Assembly: GCA_033032865.1 (NCBI GenBank)
Contig: JAWHQI010000028.1
Span: forward strand, 8,141,001 to 8,205,000
DNA from: Dactylorhiza incarnata
Lineage: Eukaryota; Streptophyta; Magnoliopsida; Asparagales; Orchidaceae
Length of the DNA: 64,000 nucleotides
Direction: 5' to 3'
How positions within the stretch are numbered: position 1 is the stretch's first letter; each line of letters opens with the position of its first letter. This document shows, piece by piece, positions 10,436-21,801 of this stretch. A program made the translations under genes and the position numbers. The notes below the pieces were generated by a model that searched no databases, was not told the DNA's origin, and saw only the letters and a program-made list of their open reading frames with translations.

Positions 10436-12430
10436 AACTCCCCCTTTTGATAATAACTAATCCATTAATGATAAATCAGAGCATTAATATATAAGCATGA
10501 TAAAAATCTACTTGTGTGTGAGTGTGAGAGATAACTTAGGATAAATGTCAATATTAGTAGTTAGAATTGCTCCCCCTTAATAGGTGTTCCCCCTATGCGA
10601 ATGCTCCCCTTAAAAGAATGCTATCAACTTAATCTTTGAGTTTAATCATGTTGATATTTCCAGTTGATAACACATTATTTATCATTTATTTTTCCCCCTT
10701 TTTTTATTAGCAAAAGTGGGCAAGGAAGCCACAGAAACAAAAGAGAGGATTTTTGATTGAAAAAGATAAGGCATGATCGAGCGTTTAGAGAAAATGAAAT
10801 GATAAGGAATTTTAAGGATAATAAGGTAATGATTTCCAAGTAACTAATCTACCCAGACAATATGTCTACACCCTAGCCCCATACTAAGTGATGGATGGTC
10901 ATGAGGAGATGCAAATAAGCCATAGGTTGGGGTGTTAGTCCCATACGCAAACACTAGAAAATACTCAACCTAGCACTCTCCCCCCAATGCCTCGCAAGGC
11001 CCCACTGGAACCCTCCCCGGTTAAGAACAAGACATGACTTAACGGTTAGATTATCTAATGCCTACAACCCTACGCCCCCACTATGGTGAGATATGTAATC
11101 ATAGGATAATACTTATTGGAAACATTAAGCATTTTAAATCTAATGATAGGTACATAGCCAATGGATTTATATTTTTATTTGAATTTTTAAACAAAAAAAC
11201 TCACATAGCTATTTTGAAATCCATTAATGAATCAGAGTTTTTAGCATTGCGGAAGAATGAAAGAAACATCTTTATGAAAAGCATAATAATAAATAAGAGT
11301 TTAAGTTTTGAAATTGTCATAGGAGTAAATTAGAGTTCTTAGCATTAAAAAATGATATGCATGTTAGAACAACCAATATAAATTTTACCAAGCAAGTCTA
11401 CCACTTGTTCAAAAATTTTGAGATTTAAGACTTGATATAAGCATGAAAGCGCAAGGTAAAAATATATGGTGATGATGTGGAAGACTTATAGAGATACAAG
11501 AAACAACTTTTTTGTAATCATGATTATCCATAAGAAGAAATATGAGTTAAATTCAAAAAGAGAAGATGTTTTTTGTAAATCAAGTTCTTATAAAATCTTT
11601 TGACAATAAAGTAACCAAGCATGAAAGGAATATATCAATAAGAGACTACTACAATGTTAATGTAATTCATAAATTCAAGACATACCAAACATTGTAGAGA
11701 GCATGCTAGGTTATCTAGTGCATTTCATAAATAAAGAGTAGTTTTGAATTAGCATTAAGATACAATACTCATGAGAAGAAGTGTTATAGGAGATAGTGAT
11801 GTGCACATAAGTGTATTTTGAATAGAGTAAACAAATGATTTAATCAAAAATACAAGACATATGTAGAGTAAAGTGCATAATAAAACACAAATAGTTTTAC
11901 TTGCACACACTTTAATTCTCACAGAAGATGTACAACTACCAAGGTGCTTTGCACACACAATGCTCATTAAGACTTATCAGGGTGCAAAGTAGTGCTTTGG
12001 GGATCACACACTGTTTATTTTGTCAATATTGTTTTTGTTGTGATCTAGTGTACTTAAGAGTAAGTGGTTTTATTTTTGTAAGAAGGTTTGCACAAGACAC
12101 TTTATTATTCTTTCCAAGGTGCTCAACCTCACAATGCTTATTAAGACTTATCAATAGGTTCAAGTAGTGCTTGGTGGAGTTATCTTTGTCATTTTATTTC
12201 ATGATTTTTGTTTTATACAAAGTTCTCCGAATACACTTGTTATGCAAACCAATTTGATTTTTGAAAGCACAACCACTTTTCTTAATTTTTAAAGAGTGCA
12301 TGTAAAGGTAGTGTAGGTAAGATACTTATGCAATTTTAATTTATTGTACTATTACAATACATACACAAGCATTCTTAGACTAAAAGTACATGTAGACAAT
12401 GCCAAAATAAGTGAGTGAATAAATATCATT
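10436..12430 (-). other. 3' internal region of Copia-C (non-coding)
   Basis: AT-rich, without a supportable gene. It begins with the purine tract (10436-10452 on the minus strand). A diverged ~60-bp direct repeat lies near 11938-11995 and 12113-12175. No pol motifs were seen in any frame. Confidence 0.7.
11938..12175. repeat. Diverged ~60-bp direct repeat
   Basis: The pattern CCAAGGTGCT, then CACAATGCT(C/T)ATTAAGACTT, then AAGTAGTGCTT occurs at about 11939-11995 and again at 12114-12171, roughly 175 bp apart. Confidence 0.7.
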
Positions 12431-13423
12431 TGTACAACCCCGATATTCGCCAGGCCAGGAGACGGTCTAAAGAAGGCAGTAAACGGAGCTCGCCGAAGGG
12501 CGAGCGAGAATGGTCGGCGAGATAAGCGTTCGCGGGTGTGTTCGTCAAACTTCCCCGGCCTCGTCGACCATACCCCTGTTCGGCGAAACCATCTGAAGTC
12601 GACGAAATGTTCTATGCTCATTGAAGCCAAAGGGACGGTCTCGCAACAGGGGTTGCGAGATCTAGACCTCGACAGATATCTTCAGGGGACTAGGCCAGGC
12701 GAGGGCTGACAAACCAATACCTCGCAGGCCGCTGGTAGGAGAGACCTATGTCCAGTAAGGTGTCCAGCGAAATGTGTTCAGTGGGCGGCAAAATCAGAAG
12801 ACGGTCCCGCCAGAAGGCTCGCGAGATCGGACCTCGGCCGATACCGCCAGGAGGAGGCCAGCGAGGTCCTCGCAGGGTGATAGCCTAAGAGAGGCATTGC
12901 GAGTAGGGCTCGCGAGGAGGCCCGCGAGAACATAAGATCTCGTAGGAAGGTTCTCGCAGCCCCTTGCCCATAAGTCAATAGGGTCAAATTACCCTTTTAC
13001 CCTTGGTGGTCTGCCTTTTGCCTCTCCAAACAGCGGAGTTTGGCTGTTAGCAGACCCATTTGGGGTGCGGATAGCAAAATCAAAAGGCGGAATCCTGCTA
13101 TTCGCAGGCCCTACCAGAAAATCTATAAATAGGACCTTAAGGGCACCTTTGGAGAGGACTTCACTTCAGCTTCTCTCTCCTCAGGCTTTCTTTGGTTAGC
13201 ATTTCCAGATCTCTCCAAGGTGCCCGAGTCTCAGCTTTGGCTCAGGAGTGGAAGCGCTCAACGATCTTTCGGGTTAGTGGAGGGACCTCCTCGCTCCGAC
13301 TAAGGCCTTAATCATTTTCTTAGTTTTCCGTCTGTCTTCTCTGAGGGATCAGTAAGGGCTAGCCGCCCCTCATTCCGGTGAGGGCCCTGAGCTCCACAAT
13401 TGACCGAGAAATCGGTTTCAACA
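12431..13423 (+). repeat. 5' LTR of Gypsy-G1
   Basis: Starts TGTACAACCCCGATATTCGC and ends GGTTTCAACA, followed by TTTTGGTGCGGTGAGCG, where the primer-binding site should be (tRNA not identified). TATA box TATAAATA at 13124-13131. The U3 contains CTCGCGAG palindromes (near 12827 and 12908) and GTTCGTC / GTCGACGAA motifs at 12540-12606. Confidence 0.92.
13124..13131 (+). promoter_or_regulatory. TATA box of Gypsy-G1 5' LTR
   Basis: CTATAAATAG in a block conserved in all three G-family LTRs seen here (also 30946-30953 and 54993-55000). Directly upstream is a shared ~130-bp stretch running from AAATTACCCTTTTACCC to the TATA box. The likely transcript starts ~30 bp downstream, in the pyrimidine-rich CTTCACTTCAGCTTCTCTC. 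Confidence 0.75.
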
Positions 13424-13479
13424 TTTTGGTGCGGTGAGCGTGGAGCGTGGCTGGTCCAAGAAATTTCCAAGGAGCAGGC

Positions 13480-13571
13480 ATGACGGGAGGCGAGGATCAA
13501 GGCGAGGGGTTCCGCGAGCCACCGCAGGTGGTGACACCGAGGATGTTCGTGGACTTCAGGAGGGAGGTGCT
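13480..13571 (+). CDS. Gypsy-G1 Gag, first 30 codons (interrupted)
   Basis: ATG at 13480, about 55 bp after the LTR. It reads into RMFVDFRREVL and is then cut by D1. It resumes at 19495 after the GTGCT duplication, in the same frame. Gypsy-G2 has the same sequence uninterrupted at this point (60453 onward), which proves the join. Confidence 0.88.
13567..13571. other. Target-site duplication GTGCT (left copy) of D1
   Basis: Matches 19490-19494 exactly. A 5-bp duplication, as expected for Gypsy integrase. Confidence 0.92.
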
Positions 13572-14526
13572 TGATGGCGCAAATCTCACACACCGCTATA
13601 GGCGGTGGCTAGACTGCGGCACGACACGGCAGTGTACCGATCGTTCAAGTAATATAAAACGAGGAGTAAATCCCCGAGTATCGATCTCGGAAGGAACACA
13701 GTAAGGTGGAGTTGACTATTGAGGAGGACTTGAGATTGAAGTCCTTAAGTCGTATAGATGCGAAAGGCTCGGGTTGGTTTGATTTGCGGAAAACAAAATA
13801 AAACAACTAAATCACTACTCCTATACAGGCCGCTATGCGCTGCTTCGCCGGGCGGATGGAAACTATGCAGGCCGCGATGCACTGCTTCGGTAGGCGGATG
13901 GGCGAGTAGTCAAGCGGATGAGGTGGTTCGCACTAGCGGAAATGAAGTGGATTACACGGGCCGTTAGCACCGCTTAGCTTGGCGAATGGAAGAGTAGGCT
14001 CACGTAGTGGAAGAGAAGTTAAGCGGAATGGAATGGAGGGTAATGGAGGATGGAAGATGAATGACAATAGCGCACCTCATACACTTTAATAAATCAAAAG
14101 TAATTTCATAAACATGAAATAAAAGTTACATATATGGATTTATCAAGCTCTTCATCCAAAAAATAGAGAGTTTAGCATACAAATATCATTTCAAAAGAAT
14201 AAAGAGTAAGAGATTCGACCGACTCTGAAGCCTTGCTGGGATTCATGGTTGGAATCGCTGGGTTGTCAATCCGCGTCCAAGCTCGGTCCTCAACAGCGTC
14301 CGGGGTAAAGGAGGGCTGTCACTTCCTCCCAATGGCCCGTCTTCTTCGTGTCACAACCCGGCGATGTCCAAATGCTCTTTAAACCTTCCTTGATGATGAA
14401 CGTAAGATCCAATCTCTTCCTTGAAGTCCCTAGATGAATAGAGGAGGCTTAGAACGAAAAAATGCAAAAAACGGCGCTCAAAAAGACCTAGAAACGAAGA
14501 AGTTACGGCTGTTTTCGCGGAGCAGC

Positions 14527-14534
14527 TATTTATA
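14527..14534 (-). promoter_or_regulatory. TATA box in D1 3' LTR
   Basis: TATAAATA on the minus strand, directly downstream (in transcription direction) of the palindrome cluster. Equivalent boxes are at 19012-19019, 47900-47907 and 52826-52833 in the other D LTRs. Confidence 0.75.
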
Positions 14535-14553
14535 GACAGGTGCAGGTTTTCAA

Positions 14554-14613
14554 TGCGCACGATCACTAGCGCACGACCAGTGGTCGTGCGCACTATGTCC
14601 AGTGGTTGTGCGC
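14554..14613. repeat. GCGCACGACCA palindrome cluster, short form
   Basis: Contains a 23-nt inverted repeat at 14569-14591 made of half-site GCGCACGACCA, a single central base and its complement. Partial copies flank it. It is the short version of the cluster at 19040-19193. Confidence 0.88.
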
Positions 14614-14873
14614 AGTGTTCCTGTGCAGTTTTTGCACCCCGGAACACTCGCACAACCCCCGTATCAACATTAAAGATCGTCAGGCCACGTAAATGGGCAT
14701 TCCACACATTCTCAAATATAGAAATTGAATTGCAACATAAAGCATGAGTAAGATAAACAAGAAAATACATCGAAACGGGCCTAAAAGTGCACTTAGCTTG
14801 GAATAACAGGTAGAGAACAAATATGAGTGATTATGGATCTAAAATGTAGTGCATTGACTCAAATACCGGCCCA

Positions 14874-14911
14874 GATGAGTCCATAAATGTGTATATAAAT
14901 GAGACTCATCA
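14874..14911 (-). repeat. Hairpin at the U3 terminus of D LTRs
   Basis: The LTR tip on the minus strand begins TGATGAGTCC (TGATGAGTCT in this copy) and is followed after ~18 bases by GGACTCAT(C/T), giving 8-9-bp inverted arms around TTTATATACACATTTAT. Present in all four D LTRs. Confidence 0.7.
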
Positions 14912-16666
14912 CACCCCCAGACTTACCTATTTGCGCGTCCCGAGCAAACATATCCGGCGGAGTAGGAAAAGCATAGCTAACCAAAAAAATTGCAAACATG
15001 GAATAGAATGCGAAGTTTCCTACTAGTGTGCATAGAAGTTCATTAGAAGAAGTTTTTACATATGCTAGGTACTTTATAAAAGTGTAAATGCGTAAAAAGG
15101 AATTTATTTTTACTCAAAAATGGAATGTTGGTGAATCTCGTGGTCTCGCGTAGTACGAAAGTAAGCTAGACGCGTAGGTGAATGTTACCCAAGACCGGAA
15201 CTCGGAATTATCTCCGTTGAAATCCATCAACGTCGAGAACCATATGCTCGCCCGGTCACACTCTCTCCACGGCGCTAGTGAACTCACAAGACGAATCGAT
15301 AGGACTTTAGGTATACATGAGGCTTGGGTTACGGTTTGGAATGCAAAGATAAACGTGAAGGCTAATCGCAACCCAAATGAGCACACAAAAGTGCTAAATC
15401 ATAGCAGCCCCAATAATACACGTGTAACACACCCCCAGACATGACTTTGAAACCGGGTGTGCACACGGCCTACAACAATCAATACCAAAATATGCTTCAA
15501 TTAAAGCGCTAGGGATAAATATATATATATATTTTTTCTTTTTCTTTTTCTTTTTCTTTTCTTTTTATCCCCAAATTAATTAGCACAATTCTCAGCACAA
15601 AGACATTTTTTTTTAAACTTCCACATCAACACTGAAGTTACGCATCACCGCACCGCATTGAAAAATTACAATTCATAAATGCTCTTAGCTTAATTTTTGG
15701 TTGCGATAATAGGATTAGCTTTTAGGCCTTGGTGAAGTATGGTGGGGCTGAATCAAAAGATCGGGTAGGCACAAAATAGGCTAGCAACGGTTAGTGTATA
15801 GGAGTGGTAGAACAAAGCTCAAACTTGCCAAATAGATGGCCTATGTCACGCTCAACTTGCAAGTCATTCGCACCCATGCTTCGAGAGTCGCTTGGGGCAA
15901 GTTCTTAACCCCCGAGAAAGGTAATCCTTCCTCCCGACTCGAGCAACACGAACCTCACATTCGCCTACACACAATACCACGCTACCGCAAGATTCAACCA
16001 CATTCATCATTTTGAGTAAAATAAATTAAAATCTACGCAAATCTACAAATTATAAATTAGAAGCATAAACAAAAACTAATTCTACTCAAATCCCTATGCA
16101 AACACGAGTATTCAACTAGAGCACTACAAGAGTCAACATTCCACTCCATCTTGCAATTATTTTGGCTAATACAGCACTTCCTACATCACATCCAAGAATT
16201 GAATATACGGAAGCATACAAACAAGCGAGTGCGCGCTAAAGTGGGTGCAGTGGTGTACAGTGAAGATGAACAATACTAAATAACTGAAATTAAAATACTT
16301 CTAGTATGCAAATGAGATGTGCACGTGCAGTGGGTAACATATAACGGCTCTCCCCCAGACTTAATATAAACAATACAACATAATGATATGACAGTGAAAA
16401 TCAAAATCGAAAGCTAGGGAAGAAGTTACCCAATGCTCAACAAGTGAGCATACCAGAAGGTGCGTGGAAATCTGAAGCAAACCCACCATTCAGAATTTGC
16501 AATGAGTACCTGCAGGGGTGAGCTCCACAAAAACAAAAGAAAAAGACAAACTAAAATAAACTACAGCTAACTAAACATGATTAGAAGAAATAAAAATGCA
16601 GGAAAAGAAAGATAACTACTAGGGTTATTGTCCTCCAAGCACGACTTATTCAAATTGAAAACAGTT
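14912..16666 (-). other. Non-coding 3' half of D1
   Basis: No supportable frame. It starts with the purine tract next to the LTR. It holds a (TTTTTC)n pyrimidine tract at about 15533-15567 and a block around 15880-15945 (GAGAGTCGCTTGGGGCAAGT) that is conserved in D2 at about 49485-49545, while its surroundings have diverged. Confidence 0.75.
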
Positions 16667-17794
16667 CTAGCTAATGGGTCTATGAAAAGAGAAGTGCACA
16701 GGTAACTGTTCTAATATGCGTGTCGGTAGCGGGTACCGATACAGCAACAGAACAGTCACGCCTCTACCCGAATATAAATAATACCTGCTCGTCACAGGTA
16801 GAGGGAATAAAAAATAAGAAGAGGAGGAATCCTCACTCAACTCACCAAAACTATCCTTGCCCAGCAAGGTATCATCTCCAGGGAGGCAGCAGGAGGAGAA
16901 GGAAATGAGTGGAGCTTCCCCTATGGAGGGGGGATCAACCTCCTCACATATGAGGATACACTCATCATTGACTTGAGCAACATGCTCCAAGTCCTCCTGG
17001 GGTACCTGTAAAGATTCAACCTGCACAGGCTCGGGTGAAGAAGGGGGGTCAAGAAATAAAAGAGAAGAAGGACAAAAATAATCAGAAATCGGGGGAGTGG
17101 TCCCGGTCTCACTCCCAGCAGGATCCAAGGATAGATCGCTATCATCATCGTAAGTATCATGGCGAGGGGAACCCAAGAACTCAAGGGCCTCGGTGGTGAG
17201 TTGGACCTCCTCGTCCCATGAGGAAGTGCAAACCTCCTAATCAGAAGGAGTATCCTCCTCAACCCACTTTGGAGCATCCTCCGAGTCCGAAGTATCACCC
17301 CACTCCTTTACTTTGATAGGATCATAAAGAATGTGTGTAGAAAAATCTTGCAAAAAAAATGGAGGAACATAAAGATTTGTCTCCTCCGCAAAAAGATCTG
17401 CTGACGCCTCCCCGATGGAAAGAATACTTTCCTCATCATACTCAGGTGCATCTAGGAGCTCCCATTCCTCTCCTTGTTGGCTAACAGATGAGTGATCATC
17501 ATCACTAGGAGTGAAGCCATACACAGGGAGTGAGGAGTCCATGCACGAGACAAGCTCAGGGGTAGAGGGCACAATTGCCTCCATGGGCACAGAATGAGCG
17601 ATAGGGACACTGTTGTCATGAGTGGAGGAGCAGCGGTCAGGATTGAAAAGACTAGGATAGTCCTTCAATTCATGACCCTCTCCTCGACACAACAAGCAAA
17701 CAATGTTCCTACACTGCCTAGCATTCAACTCATTCATTTGGTCCATATAATAAACCATGTCATTAAAGCTAGGTGAAATATCCCATGACGACAT
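16667..17794 (-). pseudogene. D-family gag-like ORF with zinc knuckle and acidic tail (D1 copy)
   Basis: Starts at ATG 17794 (MSSWDISPSFNDMVYYMDQ). Near residues 30-45 lies a knuckle-like CLLCRGEGHELKDY; the last Cys has become Tyr here but is Cys in D2. A long acidic region with repeated Trp in acidic context follows (EEWELLDAPE, VKEWGDTSD, APKWVEED, SSWDEEV). One in-frame TAG at 17237-17239 breaks it; D2 has GAG at that codon. The end is VHFSFHRPIS. The knuckle suggests RNA binding and packaging; the acidic part matches no family I know. About 376 codons. Confidence 0.75.
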
Positions 17795-18032
17795 TTTCAA
17801 TAATTAAAGCAGATAAAATGAAGCTGAAATTCTTTGCAAGGAAATTTACACAAACTAATAAAACTCCTTGGTTTAAACTTGCCTAAAAAAAAATTAAAAA
17901 CAGGAAAAGGGAAATAGTAAAATTAATAAACGCAAAAATTAAATAGAAAACAAATAAAATGACAAGAGGACTATACACAATGGAAGAACTTCTAACTCTT
18001 GTCTCCCCCTACAGCAACTCACACGTCTGTGT

Positions 18033-18050
18033 TCCCCGGCAACGGCGCCA
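18033..18050 (-). other. tRNA-Asp primer-binding site of D1
   Basis: On the minus strand TGGCGCCGTTGCCGGGGA, complementary to the 3' 18 nt of plant tRNA-Asp, six bases inside the LTR. This fixes the minus orientation. Confidence 0.92.
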
Positions 18051-18056
18051 AAAACT

Positions 18057-19489
18057 TGATGGCGCAAATCTCACACACCGCTATAGGCGGTGGCTAGACT
18101 GCGGCACGACACTGCAGTGTACCGATCGTTCAAGTAATATAAAACGAGGAGTAAATCCCCGAGTATCGATCTCGGAAGGAACACAGTAAGGTGGAGTTGA
18201 CTATTGAGGAGGACTTGAGATTGAAGTCCTTAAGTCGGATGGATGCGAAAGGCTAGGGTTGGTTTGATTTGCGGAAAACAAAATAAAACAACTAAATCAC
18301 TACTCCTATGCAGGCCGCTATGCGCTGCTTCGCCGGGCAGATGGAAACTATGCAGGCCGCGATGCACTGCTTCGGTAGGCGGATGGGCGAGTAGGCAAGC
18401 GGATGAGGTGGTTCGCACTAGCGGAAATGAAGTGGATTACACGGGCCGTTAGCACCGCTTAGCTTGGCGAATGGAAGAGTAGGCTCACGTAGTGGAAGAG
18501 AAGTTAAGCGGAATGGAATGGAGGGTAATGGAGGATGGAAGATGAATGACAATAGAGCACCTCATACACTTGAATAAATCAAAAGTAATTTCATAAACAT
18601 GAAATAAAAGTTACATATATGGATTTATCAAGCTCTTCATCCAAAAAATAGAGAGTTTAGCATACAAACATCATTTCAAGAGAATAAAGAGTAAGAGATT
18701 CGACCGACTCCGAAGCTTTGCTGGGATTCACGGTTGGAATCGCTGGGTTGTCAATCCGCGTCCAAGCTCGGTCCTCAACTGCGTCCGGGGTAAAGGAGGG
18801 CTGTCACTTCCTCCCAATGGCCCGTCTTCTTCGTGTCACGACCCAGCGATGTCCAAATGCTCTTTAAACCTTCCTTGATGATGAAAGTAAGATCCAATCT
18901 CTTCCTTGAAGTCCCTAGATGAATAGAGGAGGCTTAGAACGAACAAATGCAAAAAACGGCGCTCAAAAAGACCTAGAAATGAAGAAGTTACGGCTGTTTT
19001 CACGGAGCAACTATTTATAGACAGGTGCAGGTTTTCAATGCGCACGATCAGTGGCGCACGACCGGTGGTCGTGCGCACTATGTCCAGTGGTCGTGCGTTA
19101 AGCCAGTCAGGCCACTTTTTAGGTGGGAATTAATGCACGATCACTAGCGCACGACCAGTGGTCGTGCGCACTATGTCCAGTGGTTGTGCGCAGTGTTCCT
19201 GTGCAGTTTTTGCGCCCCGGAAAACTCGCACAACCCCCGTATCAACATTAAAGATCGTCAGGCCATGTAAATGGGCATTCCACACATTCTCAAATATAGA
19301 AATTGAATTGCAACATAAAGCCTGAGTAAGATAAACAAGAAAATACATCGAAACGGGCCTAAAAGTGCACTTAGCTTGGAATAACAGGTAGAGAACAAAT
19401 ATGAGTGATTATGGATCTAAAATGTAGTGCATTGACTCAAATACCGGCCCAAATGAGTCCATAAATGTGTATATAAATGGGACTCATCA
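18057..19489 (-). repeat. 5' LTR of D1
   Basis: 1433 bp, TGATGAGTCC to GCGCCATCA on the minus strand. TATA box at 19012-19019. It carries ~93 bp more of palindrome region than the 3' LTR. Confidence 0.92.
19040..19193. repeat. GCGCACGACC palindrome cluster, long form
   Basis: Two large inverted repeats built from GCGCACGACC(A/G) and its complement (about 19054-19076 and 19147-19169), plus half-sites ending in GTGCGC. An intervening AAGCCAGTCAGGCCAC stretch is absent from the 3' LTR. Confidence 0.88.
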
Positions 19490-19494
19490 GTGCT
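19490..19494. other. Target-site duplication GTGCT (right copy) of D1
   Basis: Exact match of 13567-13571. Gag coding of Gypsy-G1 resumes here. Confidence 0.92.
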
Positions 19495-20836
19495 TGACAC
19501 TTTCGGGCTCGCAGTCGCGTTGATGCGAAGCGAGTTCGCGACCCCAGCACCTCAGGCGACCCTTCCCCCAGCAGCGGTTGGCGAGAACGCCCCGGGGGGG
19601 GGGGGGGGGGGGAGGGCAGGAAAGGAAGTCGCAGGAAGTTCAGTTCAAGACATGGAAGGGCGAGTACTGTTCGCCAGCCCGGCGAGCTTAGTGCCAGCGA
19701 GCTCTGTGCCGGCGAGCGCTGCGCAGGCGAGCGCGCGCCCGGATGGCATGGCGACTGTGGGAGTGGTTCAGGCGAGTACAGTTCTCGCGAGCGCGATCCC
19801 AGCGAGCCCGAGTCTGGCGAGAGAGCTTGGGGGTCGGGTGGAGCGAGAAAGGGTGGCTGAAGGGGGAAGTCCCTTCTACGAGTTGGTACTTTCTGCACCT
19901 GTCCCGGCAGGTTTCGGAGAGTGGGACAGGGTGTACTACAATGGCAGGGATGACCTTGTCCAACATCTCCAGTCTTGTGAGGACTCGGTCTCCATCAGAC
20001 TGATGTCAGATGCTTTTAAGTGTCGGCTCTTCGCCGTCACCCTTAAAGAAGAGGCCAGGGACTGGTTCCATCAACTCCCTACAGGGTCGATCTATGCCTT
20101 CGAGGATTTGCGCCGGAGCTTCTTGTTGTGATTCTCAACTGCATAGAAGAGGAATAAGGACGCCGAGTCCCTCTTCAAAGTGAAACAGGAGCCAAAAGAG
20201 TCGTTGGCTCGCTACGCGGATCGATTCCAGGAGGAAGTGCTACTCACTCAGGAGATGCCTGGGTTTGCACTCCAGCTCGCCTTTACAGTCGGGCTGAGGG
20301 AAAGTATCTTTAAGATGGCTTTGAAGAGAAAGGCTCCCGTCTCCTACGAGGAGTTGATGGAGAGGGTGGCGGAGGAGATTGAGAGTGAGGAGGCCAACCC
20401 GGAGCTCACCAAGATGCTAGCAAAGCTCAGTGAGCCGGAGGTCAGGCAACAGGAGGTAAGAAGAAGGGAAGAGCCTAGGGCCCCGGAGGGGGAGTGGAGG
20501 CAACGTGTCGAAGGGATGCAAGGTCAGGTAATGGGTTACGGCCCGGGAAGGGGTAACTTCTACGGAGGACAAGGAAGGCCCCACCAGTTGGGGTGGAGGC
20601 AGGGTCCGAGGCAGTTGCCTCCCCCACCTCAACAAGCCATGGCGATCAGGCGGGGAAGAGGAGGAAGAGGAAGAAGAGAAGAGGTTAGAGAGGAAGCAGG
20701 GGCAGGAAGAAGGAGGAGTAATAGAGTGGCGGAAGAGGAAGCGAGGGAGGTGACGTTGCCGTATTGTGACTTCCACGATGAGGAAGGCCACGCGACGGCC
20801 ACCTGCCCAGAGTTCCTGGAAACAAAAAGGGGTTGA
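19495..20836 (+). pseudogene. Gypsy-G1 Gag, main part
   Basis: Continues the frame from 13571. A low-complexity Ala/Pro/Ser region with repeated VPAS-type units is followed by the Retrotrans_gag core (VYYNGRDDLVQHLQS, AFKCRLFAVTLKEEARDWF, GSIYAFEDLRRSFLL). Then come KQEPKESLARYADRFQEEV, an Arg/Gly/Glu-rich stretch and a short Cys/His segment (LPYCDFHDEEGHATATC). It forms the particle shell. A TGA at 20129-20131 (CGA in Gypsy-G2) and a 19-G run at 19594-19612 disturb it. It ends with a TGA at 20834. Confidence 0.9.
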
Positions 20837-20970
20837 GAGCCCGCGCCAAGGCAACCTCAGCAAGTGAGAATTGAAGAGGTCGAACCTCGAGGGGATGAGG
20901 AAGAAAGGTGTGAAGACAGAGTTGATGTGGGGAGTAGAGGAGGGATCGGGGTGATCCATGGGGGGTAGGG

Positions 20971-21801
20971 GTGGAAGCGACCCGAAAGGCTAGCCTCCAT
21001 TCCATCTATCCGCGGAGCGTGGCCTCCACATCAACTGCTCCACCTCCAGCAGAGAAAATTACCTTCTCCCAGAAGGACATGCCAACCTATGAAGACCCGT
21101 TTTGCGATGCATTGGTCATCCAGACCGCCATCGGAAACTTCACTGTTTCACGGATCCTAGTTGACAACGGAAGTTCGGTCAACGTCGTCTTCAAGAAGGA
21201 GTTTGACGAGATGAAGGTGGAGGACCGGAGGGTGTTGGCCTCGGATGGTCCCTTATTTGGTTTTGCGGGAGAGAGGAAGGAGGTAGAGGGTGGAGAGGGA
21301 CTCCATGTGATTCTCGAAGGGCAGTCCCGGAACTGCCGCTTCGTGATAGTGGATGCCCCGAGCAGCTACATTGCCATCTTCGGACGGCCTCTCATCAGTG
21401 CGTTTTGGTGCATCCCATCCACTTTCCACCAATGCCTTAAGTTCAACGCGGGAGGAATCCAGGTCCGGGTCAGGGGAGACCCCAAGATTGCAAGACAGTG
21501 CTATGTGACGGCTGTCAACACCATCACCTGGATGGGAGAAGCGGAAGAGTTCGATAAAGTTATGGAGGAGGAGGCAGGAGCCGGAGGAGAGAATGCAGTC
21601 AATGAGAGGACGGAGGAAGAGGAAGTTCAGCCCCGGGAAGGGGTCGCTGAGAGGCCCGGGGCAGAGAAAGGGGAAGAAGAGGAGAAAGAAGAGAGTACCT
21701 GGGAAGGAGGGTCGGAAGAGCTAATGATGGTAGAAGAGGCAGAGACGGAGGAAGGAGCCCAAGCACTCGCTTGCGGCAGAGAGAAGGAAAGTGTTTGGTG
21801 A
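20971..21801 (+). pseudogene. Gypsy-G1 aspartic protease region
   Basis: Contains MPTYEDPFCDALVIQTAIG, the active-site segment ILVDNGSSVNVVF (the DNGSS form common in Tat elements) and the second conserved segment YIAIFGRPLISAF. A highly acidic linker rich in EEE runs to 21801 and TGA. Upstream, VIHGG (a Tat landmark) sits at about 20955-20970 just before an in-frame stop. The protease cleaves the Gag-Pol polyprotein. The linker between protease and RT appears unstructured. Confidence 0.85.

Larger units (their letters stand above)
13572..14911 (-). repeat. 3' LTR of D1
   Basis: 1340 bp, on the minus strand from TGATGAGTC to GCGCCATCA. Nearly identical to 18057-19489 except that it lacks a ~93-bp block of the palindrome region. 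TATA box (minus TATAAATA) at 14527-14534. Confidence 0.92.
13572..19489 (-). mobile_element. D1: non-autonomous tRNA-Asp-primed LTR element
   Basis: A complete 5.9-kb element: 5' LTR 18057-19489, PBS 18033-18050, one gag-like ORF (17794-16667), a non-coding stretch, purine tract AAGTCTGGGGGTG and 3' LTR 13572-14911. TSD GTGCT. There is no protease, RT or integrase. The tRNA-Asp PBS and an Athila-like knuckle suggest it is mobilised by an Athila/Tat-type partner. D2 at 46791-53458 is a second, diverged copy with the same plan. Confidence 0.92.

Noticed and set aside
15114..15444. Small frames on both strands in the D1 non-coding half (also 11755-12167, 59944-60246)
   Set aside because: Short, overlapping on opposite strands, without homologues in the matching part of D2 or without any recognisable motif.
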